NCBI GenBank assembly: GCA_963803015.1
Contig: CAWDKV010000011.1
Span: forward strand, 372,001-436,000
DNA from: Berkiella sp963803015
GTDB lineage: Bacteria > Pseudomonadota > Gammaproteobacteria > Berkiellales > Berkiellaceae
DNA length: 64,000 bases
Reading direction: 5' to 3'
How positions within the stretch are numbered: position 1 is the first letter of the stretch; every line of letters begins with the position of its first letter. This document shows, piece by piece, positions 17,164 through 25,226 of the stretch. Below the pieces are notes generated by a model. The model worked only from the letters and a program-made list of their open reading frames with translations. It was not told the DNA's origin and did not search any database. The translations under genes were made by a program, and so were the position numbers.

Positions 17164-18318
17164 ATGTCGCAAAATCTGCATAACCTTATTCAAAGGCTAG
17201 CGCCTTATTATCGTGACATCCGGCGTCAAATCCACGCTAATCCTGAATTACGCTATGAAGAACATCAAACGGCTCAGCTGGTAAAACAAGAATTAGATAA
17301 ACTGGGATTGCCCCTACAAACGGGGATTGGCAAAACTGGCGTGGTTGCTCTTTTAGACTCTGGCAAACCAGGCAGAACGATAGCTTTGCGCGCTGATATG
17401 GATGCTTTGCCGATAACAGAAATGTCTAACCTTCCCTATCAATCGCAAAATAAAGGAATCATGCATGCCTGTGGGCATGATGGCCACACCGCGACATTGC
17501 TTGCAACGGCTCATGTTTTAAATGAAATGAGAGCACAGCTGACCGGCAAAATAAAATTTATTTTTCAGCCCGCAGAAGAGGGTGGTGCTGGCGCGAAAGC
17601 GATGATAGAAGAGGGTGTGTTAGAGAACCCACCGGTCGATGTGATTTTTGGTTATCATAATCATCCAGGTCTTCGCGTTGGGGACGTACAAACGAGAACG
17701 GGTTGTATTATGTATGGCAACACAGAGTTTGCCATAGAAGTGCATGGGAAAAGTGGCCACGCTGCTCAGCCAGAATTGGCAATCAATCCTATTCGTGTTG
17801 CGGCCCCTCTATTAGAAAAAATTGACAAATTGATGCAGGAATTATCCCATGATGAACCAACTATTATTACTATTACGCGGTTCAATGGTGGGATTGCTTC
17901 TAATATTATTCCTGAAACCTGTGTTCTAAGTGGCACAATACGCGCCTCATCACTTGAAAAATCTAAAGAAACCCAACAGCAATTGCGCAGGCTTATAGAA
18001 ACAACTGCGAAAGAACATCAGGCTACAGCTAAAATTGAGTTTCAAGAAATCTATCCGCCTACCATTAATCCTGCATCCCAAGTCGAATTTGTGCTTAATC
18101 ATGCAAAAGCGTTATTAGGCGAGCACAAAGTCAGTGTAAAGCCCTTATCTTCAAGAGCAGCAGAGGATTTTTCTTTTTTTCTACATAGTGTACCAGGATG
18201 TTATTTCTTAATTGGCAATGGTGAAGATAGCGCTTGTTGTCATAATGACAAATATGATTTTAATGATGATATTTTGCCTGTAGGGGTAGCGTTATTTTGC
18301 AAATTGGTTGGTTTATAA
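17164..18318 (+). CDS. M20 family amidohydrolase (hippurate/N-acyl-amino-acid hydrolase)
   Basis: The 384-residue protein matches the M20D amidohydrolases: Arg-Gln-Ile-His-Ala-Asn-Pro-Glu-Leu at about 22, Leu-Arg-Ala-Asp-Met-Asp-Ala-Leu-Pro, the metal-binding Met-His-Ala-Cys-Gly-His-Asp-Gly-His (about 100), Gln-Pro-Ala-Glu-Glu-Gly with the catalytic Glu pair, and Gly-Lys-Ser-Gly-His-Ala-Ala in the dimerisation lid. It removes acyl groups from amino acids. No signal peptide. The thioesterase-like gene begins directly after its stop, without a gap. Confidence 0.92.
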   Translation: MSQNLHNLIQRLAPYYRDIRRQIHANPELRYEEHQTAQLVKQELDKLGLPLQTGIGKTGVVALLDSGKPGRTIALRADMDALPITEMSNLPYQSQNKGIMHACGHDGHTATLLATAHVLNEMRAQLTGKIKFIFQPAEEGGAGAKAMIEEGVLENPPVDVIFGYHNHPGLRVGDVQTRTGCIMYGNTEFAIEVHGKSGHAAQPELAINPIRVAAPLLEKIDKLMQELSHDEPTIITITRFNGGIASNIIPETCVLSGTIRASSLEKSKETQQQLRRLIETTAKEHQATAKIEFQEIYPPTINPASQVEFVLNHAKALLGEHKVSVKPLSSRAAEDFSFFLHSVPGCYFLIGNGEDSACCHNDKYDFNDDILPVGVALFCKLVGL

Positions 18319-18765
18319 ATGGCAATTGAGAAAATATTAAATGAATACATTCATGAGCATATTCCACTCTCACAAGCTTTAGGTGCAGTGGTTAAATATG
18401 CTTCAAATGAAAAGATTGTGGTGACAGCGCCATTTTTGAATAACATTAATCATAAATCAACCGTCTTTGGCGGCAGTTTACATGCTATTGCCACTTTGGC
18501 ATGCTGGGGACTACTCTATACCAATTTAATGAATAAGTTGGGTAACATTGATATTGTCATATGCAAAAGTGAAATAGATTATTTAAAACCGGTTACGCAA
18601 GATTTTGAAGCTGTCAGCCTAAAACCTGAATTAGAAGATTGGCTTAAATTTGAAAAACGCTTAGAGAGAAAAGGCAAAAGTCGGCTTGAGATTAAATCGC
18701 ACATTTATGAGAAGGGCGCTTTAGCCGTAAGTTATCTAGGGTTATTTGCTGTGTTAAAGCGTTAG
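18319..18765 (+). CDS. YiiD C-terminal-type thioesterase-like protein (hotdog fold)
   Basis: The 148-residue protein resembles the C-terminal thioesterase-like domain of E. coli YiiD: Ala-Pro-Phe-Leu-Asn-Asn-Ile-Asn-His-Lys-Ser-Thr-Val-Phe-Gly-Gly-Ser-Leu, a Leu-Ala-Cys-Trp-Gly-Leu helix and a Ile-Asp-Tyr-Leu-Lys-Pro-Val strand. It would hydrolyse an acyl thioester. The ATG follows the TAA of the amidohydrolase directly, implying one transcript. Confidence 0.8.
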   Translation: MAIEKILNEYIHEHIPLSQALGAVVKYASNEKIVVTAPFLNNINHKSTVFGGSLHAIATLACWGLLYTNLMNKLGNIDIVICKSEIDYLKPVTQDFEAVSLKPELEDWLKFEKRLERKGKSRLEIKSHIYEKGALAVSYLGLFAVLKR

Positions 18766-18827
18766 CCTTGCATTATAATGCTTAAGAAAGAGAGTCTAAG
18801 CTATTTTTGAATAGGGAAGTTGATGAT

Positions 18828-19439
18828 TTGAGCGTGCTTGAAACAAAATATCAAAAAATATTAGTCTTATTTGCTCATCCCGCAATCCAAAAATCTCGCG
18901 TCAATCGTGAGTTAATGAAAGAAATCCAAAAGAGTGAAGGGATAACCTTCCATGATCTTTATGAAACTTACCCTGATTTTTATATCGATGTTAAAACGGA
19001 ACAAAATCTTCTTTTAGAAAACGATATCATTGTCTTTATGCACCCTTTTTATTGGTATAGCCTTCCTTCTCTTTTAAAGGAGTGGATTGACTTAGTTTTA
19101 GAGCATGGTTTTGCCTATGGTGAAAATGGCACTGCGCTAAGAGGCAAAAAGCTTGTTTCCGTTATTACGACAGCAGGAAGTGAGTCCTCTTATCAAATAG
19201 CAGGTTCTAATCGATTCTCTATCCAACAATTATTAGCGCCCATTCATCAAACTGCTTTTTTATGTGGTATGCAATATTTGCCACCCTTTGCTGTTCATGG
19301 CGTACTGACTTTAACTGCTGAAGAAATTTCAACGCAGGCCGAGCACTTAAAAAATATTTTACATGCCATACGGGATAACAAAGTAGACTTTTCTAAACTG
19401 GCTGGCTTGCCTTACCTCAACGCTATCTCAACACTATAG
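18828..19439 (+). CDS. kefF: KefF/KefG-type NAD(P)H oxidoreductase, regulatory subunit of KefC
   Basis: A flavodoxin-fold quinone reductase of about 203 residues: Ile-Leu-Val-Leu-Phe-Ala-His-Pro, Leu-Tyr-Glu-Thr-Tyr-Pro-Asp-Phe-Tyr-Ile-Asp, His-Pro-Phe-Tyr-Trp-Tyr-Ser-Leu-Pro-Ser-Leu-Leu-Lys-Glu-Trp and Gly-Thr-Ala-Leu-Arg-Gly-Lys. This set is shared by KefF and KefG, the partners that activate the glutathione-gated potassium channels KefC and KefB. kefC follows eight bases downstream. The start is uncertain: TTG at 18828 fits the AGGGAAG at 18813-18819, while the open frame also allows TTG at 18807. No ATG is available. Confidence 0.85.
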   Translation: MSVLETKYQKILVLFAHPAIQKSRVNRELMKEIQKSEGITFHDLYETYPDFYIDVKTEQNLLLENDIIVFMHPFYWYSLPSLLKEWIDLVLEHGFAYGENGTALRGKKLVSVITTAGSESSYQIAGSNRFSIQQLLAPIHQTAFLCGMQYLPPFAVHGVLTLTAEEISTQAEHLKNILHAIRDNKVDFSKLAGLPYLNAISTL

Positions 19440-19446
19440 GGAAACC

Positions 19447-21306
19447 ATGGAATACAGAGATTTTTTCTATCAGGCAGCGATTTACCTTTTAGCTGCAGTC
19501 TTATCTGTACCGCTTGCCAAACGGCTAGGATTTGGATCTGTATTGGGTTATTTGATTGCAGGTATCATTATTGGCCCTTATGCGCTTGGCATGGTTGGTG
19601 AAAATGCGAATGATGTGATGCACTTTGCCGAATTTGGTGTGGTCATGATGTTATTCTTAATTGGATTAGAGCTCAAACCAGCTTTACTTTGGCAATTACG
19701 ATCACAGATCGTAGGGTTAGGACTGCTGCAAATAACGCTCACGAGCTTTATCTTTACGTTGTTTTTTTATTTGCTTGGCAATCCTCTTTCCACTGCTTTT
19801 GTGTTGGGCATGATCCTTTCTATGTCTTCAACTGCGATAGTGATGCAAATATTTACTGAAAAAGGGTGGATTCAATCTCCAGTTGGGCAAGCAACCTTTT
19901 CAGTTTTATTATTTCAAGATATTGCAGTAATCCCTATCATGGCAATCATCCCATTATTGGCGCTCTCAAAGCCCTCTCTTCCTGTGAATCACTCTTTTAT
20001 CTCTAGCTTTAACATTTGGCAACAAACTTTAATTTCACTTGGTATTATTCTGGGCATTGTTTTTGCTGGCCGTTTTTTACTGCGACCTCTTTTTCGTTTT
20101 GTTGCCCAGGCAAATTTGCGTGAAGTATTCACTGCTGCATCCCTATTATTAGTGATAGGTAATGCACTTATTATGCAAGCAATAGGCTTGTCACCAGCAT
20201 TGGGTACCTTTTTAGCAGGAGCATTATTAGCAGAAAGTGAATACCGCCATGAATTAGAAGCGGATATAGAGCCTTTTAAAGGCCTGCTCTTAGGATTATT
20301 CTTTATTTCAGTTGGCGCTAATATTAATTTCAGTACTCTTTTTGACAATCCTTTTACCATTATTGAACTAGTTGTTCTGCTAGTGACGGTGAAATGCGCT
20401 GTTTTATATGTTATTGCTAAATTGTTCAAATTTAATACGGAGAATAGCTTATTGTTTTCACTCACCTTGGCCCAAGGAGGGGAATTCTGCTTTGTTCTAT
20501 TTTCGCATGCGGTAAAAAATAAAGTATTGCAAACCGATACCGCTAATCAATTTGTACTTGCAGTTGCTATCAGTATGATATTAACGCCCCTTATTATTAT
20601 CTTATATGAGAAAGTCATTTCTCCTTATTTTATTCGTATTCAAGAAAAGAAAGCCTTTGATGCTATTGAAGATCAAAAAAATCCAGTAATCATCGCCGGC
20701 TTTGGTCGCTATGGCCAAATCATTGGTAGATTGCTAAGTGCAAACAAAATAAAGGCAACCGTTCTTGATCTAGATGCGCAAAATATAGAGTTGATTAGAA
20801 AATTTGGCTTTAAAGTGTTTTATGGGGATGCCTCTCGCTTAGATCTTTTGCAAGCAGCAGGTATTGCCCATGCTAAATTATTTATTTTAGCCATTGACGA
20901 TTCAGATAAAGCCCTTGAAATTGCAAAACATGTTAGAGAACATTATCCTCAGTTAAAAATCTTGGCTAGAGTGCGTGGTAGAACACAAGCTTATGATTTT
21001 CTAAAGAGTGACTTCAATGAAATTTATAGAGAAACCTTTGATTCTTCTCTTGCTATGGGAGTGGATGCCTTAAAAGCACTGGGTTACCCTGCTTACTATG
21101 CTTTGCGATCGGTTCGCTTTTTTAAGAAGCACGATGAAGAATCATTAAGACGATTGTTTAAGCTGTATGGCAAAGAAAAAGAGTATATTAACGAAGCCAA
21201 ACAAAGTAGAAAAAATCTTGAAAAGGCATTTCAATCTGATTTACAAAATAACCAAATCTCTTTTGATCTCGCTTGGGATCCGGATAATGCCAAAGAGCGG
21301 GGATAA
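19447..21306 (+). CDS. kefC: Glutathione-gated potassium efflux protein KefC/KefB type
   Basis: The 619-residue protein has about twelve membrane helices of the CPA2 antiporter fold (residues 1-385), including Gly-Phe-Gly-Ser-Val-Leu-Gly-Tyr-Leu near the start and Phe-Gly-Val-Val-Met-Met-Leu-Phe-Leu-Ile-Gly-Leu-Glu. A cytosolic RCK/TrkA-N domain (about 410-540) follows, with the nucleotide motif Gly-Phe-Gly-Arg-Tyr-Gly-Gln. It releases potassium and acidifies the cytosol during electrophile stress. The KefF-like gene just upstream supports the assignment; KefB cannot be excluded from sequence alone. Confidence 0.92.
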   Translation: MEYRDFFYQAAIYLLAAVLSVPLAKRLGFGSVLGYLIAGIIIGPYALGMVGENANDVMHFAEFGVVMMLFLIGLELKPALLWQLRSQIVGLGLLQITLTSFIFTLFFYLLGNPLSTAFVLGMILSMSSTAIVMQIFTEKGWIQSPVGQATFSVLLFQDIAVIPIMAIIPLLALSKPSLPVNHSFISSFNIWQQTLISLGIILGIVFAGRFLLRPLFRFVAQANLREVFTAASLLLVIGNALIMQAIGLSPALGTFLAGALLAESEYRHELEADIEPFKGLLLGLFFISVGANINFSTLFDNPFTIIELVVLLVTVKCAVLYVIAKLFKFNTENSLLFSLTLAQGGEFCFVLFSHAVKNKVLQTDTANQFVLAVAISMILTPLIIILYEKVISPYFIRIQEKKAFDAIEDQKNPVIIAGFGRYGQIIGRLLSANKIKATVLDLDAQNIELIRKFGFKVFYGDASRLDLLQAAGIAHAKLFILAIDDSDKALEIAKHVREHYPQLKILARVRGRTQAYDFLKSDFNEIYRETFDSSLAMGVDALKALGYPAYYALRSVRFFKKHDEESLRRLFKLYGKEKEYINEAKQSRKNLEKAFQSDLQNNQISFDLAWDPDNAKERG

Positions 21307-21311
21307 CTTTT

Positions 21312-22304
21312 TTATTTAATGACAATAACACCAGCGCCCTGAAATTTGCCAGCACGCAATGCCTCTAAAGCCTCATTGGCTCGGTTTAAAGGAAAAGGCG
21401 TGACTTCCGTTTTAACGGCGATCTGTGGTGCTAATTTTAAAAATTCAATGCCATCTTGGCGTGTAAGATTAGCAATTGAACAAATTGTTCTTTCTCCCCA
21501 AAGTAGAGAGTAGGGGAAAGAAGGAATATCGCTCATATGGATCCCAGCGCAGACAACAGTGCCGCCCTTCTTGGTCAAACGCAGTGCTTGTGGCACTAAT
21601 TCACCCACTGGCGCAAAAATGATGGCACCCTCTAATAATTCTGGGGGGGATTGCGTTGCGTCTCCCGCCCAGTGTGCTCCCAACTTTAAGGCAAACTTTT
21701 GTGCAGCCATATCGTTAGCTCGGGTAAAAGCATAGACTTGCTTTTGTTGATGTAGCGCAACTTGGATTAATATATGCGCAGCAGCACCAAAGCCGAAAAG
21801 ACCTAAGTGTTTGCTTATCTGCACTTTACGATAAGCGCGGTAACCAATTAATCCAGCACACAATAAAGGTGCCACTTGCAAATCATCATAATTTTCAGGC
21901 AATTTAAAACAGTAATTTTCATTAGCAACACAGTATTCAGCAAAGCCACCATTGATCTGATAGCCGGTATATTTTGCTTCATCACAAAGATTCTCTTTAC
22001 CATGGAGACAAAAATCACAATGTTGACAACTAAACCCTAGCCAAGGTACGCCAACGCGGTCATTTATGCTCAAAGAATGGACGTTTTTTCCTAATTTAAC
22101 CACTCTTCCTACAATTTGATGGCCTGGTATCAGTGGCAATTTGGGTTTATCTAATTCTCCATCTACAACATGTAAATCAGTTCTACAGATGCCGCATGCA
22201 TTGATTTCAATCAGCACCTCATGACTTTGAGGTTGTGGGATAGGTAGTAATTTTTCTATTAAAGGAGAGCCTGCTTTTTCCAATATCATGGCGCGCATCA
22301 TCAT
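21312..22304 (-). CDS. Zinc-dependent alcohol dehydrogenase family protein
   Basis: The 330-residue protein has the medium-chain dehydrogenase layout: Cys-Gly-Ile-Cys-Arg-Thr-Asp-Leu-His (catalytic zinc), Gly-His-Gln-Ile-Val-Gly, then the four-Cys structural zinc loop Cys-x-x-Cys-x-x-Cys-x7-Cys, and Leu-Phe-Gly-Phe-Gly-Ala-Ala-Ala-His in place of the usual Gly-x-Gly-x-x-Gly nucleotide motif. It oxidises alcohols or reduces aldehydes with NAD(P). The ATG at 22304 overlaps the TGA of the VIT gene (ATGA), so it is the coupled start; the open frame extends 16 codons further inside VIT. Confidence 0.9.
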   Translation of the reverse strand: MMMRAMILEKAGSPLIEKLLPIPQPQSHEVLIEINACGICRTDLHVVDGELDKPKLPLIPGHQIVGRVVKLGKNVHSLSINDRVGVPWLGFSCQHCDFCLHGKENLCDEAKYTGYQINGGFAEYCVANENYCFKLPENYDDLQVAPLLCAGLIGYRAYRKVQISKHLGLFGFGAAAHILIQVALHQQKQVYAFTRANDMAAQKFALKLGAHWAGDATQSPPELLEGAIIFAPVGELVPQALRLTKKGGTVVCAGIHMSDIPSFPYSLLWGERTICSIANLTRQDGIEFLKLAPQIAVKTEVTPFPLNRANEALEALRAGKFQGAGVIVIK

Positions 22305-22903
22305 AACAACATCACGCCCAGATGGTGTCCAATATAATAGGTGACTAAACAAGCACCTAGTCCAATCATTAGCATCCGCCCCGCCCCTTTCAGGGCTGTT
22401 CTGCCGGTAAAGAGACTGACTAAAGCCCCGATAGTTAATAAACTTAAACTTGTAATAATAACGACAGAATATAGATGATGCATTTTATCGGAAATAAGAT
22501 AAGGCGAAAGGGGTAAGCAGGCGCCTATCATAAAAAAAAGAAAGGAGTAAAAGGCAGCGCTATAAGGAGAAATTAATTCATTGATATTTAATCCTAACTC
22601 TTCAGGCGTAAGAATATTTCCAGCATTATTACGATCTTGCTTTTTTTTTCTTTTCAACCCAATTTGATATTCATACAGTTCTCGCTGTGAGCTGACAGAC
22701 ACAAACTCACCGGCTGCCATTGAAAAGGCACCTGCTAGCAACCCCGCCACACCGGTTAATACGACAATTTGCGGATCTGTGTTTGCACCGATAATACCCA
22801 AAATCAAGCTTGCATTGGAGACTAGGCCATCATTAATGCCAAAAACAGCCGCACGCAGATTATTCCCTTTATTGACGCTATGGCGCCGACCAATTTCTTC
22901 CAC
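22301..22903 (-). CDS. VIT1/CCC1 family transporter (iron/manganese)
   Basis: The 200-residue membrane protein begins with Asn-Leu-Arg-Ala-Ala-Val-Phe-Gly-Ile-Asn-Asp-Gly-Leu-Val-Ser-Asn, the hallmark of the VIT/CCC1 family, followed by Ala-Gly-Ala-Phe-Ser-Met-Ala-Ala-Gly-Glu-Phe-Val-Ser-Val. About five membrane helices are visible. The cytosolic metal-binding domain between helices 2 and 3 is short. Family members export ferrous iron or manganese from the cytosol in exchange for protons. The alcohol dehydrogenase gene is coupled downstream. Confidence 0.88.
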   Translation of the reverse strand: MEEIGRRHSVNKGNNLRAAVFGINDGLVSNASLILGIIGANTDPQIVVLTGVAGLLAGAFSMAAGEFVSVSSQRELYEYQIGLKRKKKQDRNNAGNILTPEELGLNINELISPYSAAFYSFLFFMIGACLPLSPYLISDKMHHLYSVVIITSLSLLTIGALVSLFTGRTALKGAGRMLMIGLGACLVTYYIGHHLGVMLL

Positions 22904-23187
22904 AGACCGATACTCCCGCTTGATTTTTAGCTTCTAAAACTTTGTAAAGAGATCCTTTTGGTCACTTTTGCCAATTTACGGTATAAATAAGCAGATCATT
23001 TTCCTCATGCCATGAGGCTAGCGCGCTTTGGAGGCTTATAATATTTAAAGTTAGCACGTGAAAGGGAGCCCTTCACCCTTATTGAAAAAATACGCGAGAT
23101 ATTTTAAGACAATGATGCGTCGCGTCATTTAAACGATAGGCAGGGAGAGTATATAATTGAACTATCAATTAAGAATAAAGGCATATT

Positions 23188-24225
23188 ATGACTAAACTTT
23201 CTCCTTCAATAATCAACGAGCTCCAATCTACCATTACAGCAATGGCTATTCCTGGAAAAGGATTGCTCGCAGCAGATGAAAGCACAGGTACTATTTCAAA
23301 GCGTTTTGATGCTCTGAATATTCCCTCTACAGAAGAAACGCGACGAGAGTATCGTGAATTATTATTAGCGACACCTCAGATAGAAAAATATATTTCAGGT
23401 GTCATTTTATTTGAAGAAACGTTATTCCAAAAAACATCTCAAGGCATTTCCTTTTCTCAATTACTTGTACAAAAGGGAATTGTGCCTGGCATAAAAGTAG
23501 ATAAGGGGCTTACCCCTCTTTTTGGATCATTAACTGAAAATTATACACAAGGGCTAGATGGCCTTTCTGATCGTTTAAAAGAGTACAAAAAACAAGGCGC
23601 GCGTTTTGCAAAATGGCGTGCTGTCTTTTCAATTTCAAAAGAAACCCCCTCTGCGTTTTTGATTCAAAGCAATGCGATAGATTTAGCGCGTTATGCTGCA
23701 CTTTGCCAAGAAAATGGCCTTGTCCCGATTGTAGAGCCAGAAGTCTTGATCGACGGAGAGCATACTTTGCAAAGATGCTTAGATGTCTCTTTTGAAGTCT
23801 TACATAGCGTTTTTCATCAGCTTCACCTTCATAAAGTAGTACTAGAGTTTGTCATATTAAAACCTAGCATGGTGACACCAGGAAAAAATAGTGTAGAAAA
23901 AGTAAGCCCAGAAGCAGTTGCTCAGGCAACGCTCTCTCTCTTGCGTCGCACAGTGCCTCCTGCTGTACCATCGATTAATTTTCTCTCAGGCGGCCAAACA
24001 CCTGAGCAAGCCACGCAAAACTTAAATGCCATGCATCGAATCATGCCTACCTTGCCGTGGAATTTGAGTTTCTCTTATGCGAGAGCCTTGCAAGAACCCG
24101 CGATGAAAGCTTGGCTGGGTAAAGCAGAAAATAAAGCTATCGCAGAGCAAGCATTCTTAAAACGCGCCAAATTAAATTCTCTGGCAAGCCTTGGTCAATA
24201 TGAAAATAAATTAGAGAATGCATAG
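23188..24225 (+). CDS. Class I fructose-bisphosphate aldolase (eukaryote-type)
   Basis: The 345-residue protein matches the Schiff-base aldolases common in animals and plants: Gly-Lys-Gly-Leu-Leu-Ala-Ala-Asp-Glu-Ser-Thr-Gly-Thr-Ile (residues about 23-36), Phe-Ala-Lys-Trp-Arg-Ala-Val, Val-Pro-Ile-Val-Glu-Pro-Glu-Val and Ile-Leu-Lys-Pro-Ser-Met-Val-Thr-Pro-Gly with the active-site Lys. The last differs from the more usual Leu-Leu-Lys-Pro-Asn-Met. It cleaves fructose 1,6-bisphosphate in glycolysis or makes it in gluconeogenesis. The next gene starts directly after the stop. Confidence 0.93.
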   Translation: MTKLSPSIINELQSTITAMAIPGKGLLAADESTGTISKRFDALNIPSTEETRREYRELLLATPQIEKYISGVILFEETLFQKTSQGISFSQLLVQKGIVPGIKVDKGLTPLFGSLTENYTQGLDGLSDRLKEYKKQGARFAKWRAVFSISKETPSAFLIQSNAIDLARYAALCQENGLVPIVEPEVLIDGEHTLQRCLDVSFEVLHSVFHQLHLHKVVLEFVILKPSMVTPGKNSVEKVSPEAVAQATLSLLRRTVPPAVPSINFLSGGQTPEQATQNLNAMHRIMPTLPWNLSFSYARALQEPAMKAWLGKAENKAIAEQAFLKRAKLNSLASLGQYENKLENA

Positions 24226-25038
24226 ATGACACACAATGAAAAATATGAATGTGAAATAGGAAAAGACGGCTCTAAGGGGCTGGAACTCTTAGATTTGGTT
24301 TTTAACCCTTCAACTACCGCCTTTATTGCGCGCAACGGCATAAAACCGGGGATGAAAGTATTAGATGTAGGATGTGGTACCGGCGTGATGAGTCGATGGT
24401 TAGCCCAAAAAGTAGGGGAAAGCGGAAAGGTTATCGCCATCGATAACAGCGCAGATCAAGTACATGCTGCTCAAAAAGCAACTGATAAGCAATGGCAGAA
24501 TATTGAATATCTCACTTTATCTGCTTATGATATTTTATCGCTTAACCAAACCTTTGATTTAATTTATTGTCGCTTTGTTTTACACCATCTACATTCTCCA
24601 CGAAGCACTATCAAATTATTTTATGATGCTTTAAATCTAAATGGGATATACATTGGTGAAGAAGGTTTAGTCAATGCAGCATTTGCCTATCCCCCGACAT
24701 TTGCTTGGAATGGGTATATGCCTGAACTAAAGCACCCAAGCGAAGAGAGAGATGACGAGGGCAGAGATGGTGATTTTGGAATGAAGCTTTATTATTATGC
24801 CAAGCAAAGTGGATTCTCTATTGTTGATTGCCACTTGGCGCAACCACTCTTATGGAAAAAAGAGCAAAAAATCCATCTGCTAAATGGGCTGAAGGAATTT
24901 AAAAAGACAGAATTATCTCATGGCACTACTGAAGAGACATGGCAGAAAAAATATCATGAAACGGAGCGTCTAATAGAAGATGACAATCAAATCATTGGAT
25001 TTTATGGGAGTTGCCAGGTAGCAGCTAAAAAAACATAA
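24226..25038 (+). CDS. Class I SAM-dependent methyltransferase (UbiE-like)
   Basis: The 270-residue protein has Val-Leu-Asp-Val-Gly-Cys-Gly-Thr-Gly-Val-Met-Ser (SAM motif I, about residue 45), Ile-Ala-Ile-Asp-Asn-Ser, and Cys-Arg-Phe-Val-Leu-His-His-Leu in motif II. The target is unknown. The ATG directly follows the aldolase TAG, implying cotranscription. Confidence 0.85.
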   Translation: MTHNEKYECEIGKDGSKGLELLDLVFNPSTTAFIARNGIKPGMKVLDVGCGTGVMSRWLAQKVGESGKVIAIDNSADQVHAAQKATDKQWQNIEYLTLSAYDILSLNQTFDLIYCRFVLHHLHSPRSTIKLFYDALNLNGIYIGEEGLVNAAFAYPPTFAWNGYMPELKHPSEERDDEGRDGDFGMKLYYYAKQSGFSIVDCHLAQPLLWKKEQKIHLLNGLKEFKKTELSHGTTEETWQKKYHETERLIEDDNQIIGFYGSCQVAAKKT

Positions 25039-25226
25039 TGCCTTTTCAAATTGTAACATTCCACTTTGGCTTGATAGACTAAGTCTGTAGAAAACAGATT
25101 GGCACGAAAACTGTTGTCAACATATCTAAAACTAGTGCATCTACACTGGCATTTTATTCGTAACGGAACTTTTCCTAAAGTCAAATTGTCTTCTTAATAT
25201 CAATTAATTCCGCAAGGAGACTGTTT
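25039..25226. other. Intergenic region ahead of the kinase gene
   Basis: About 190 bases without a supported gene, presumably holding the kinase promoter. AAGGAG at 25215-25220 serves the GTG start at 25227. Confidence 0.5.
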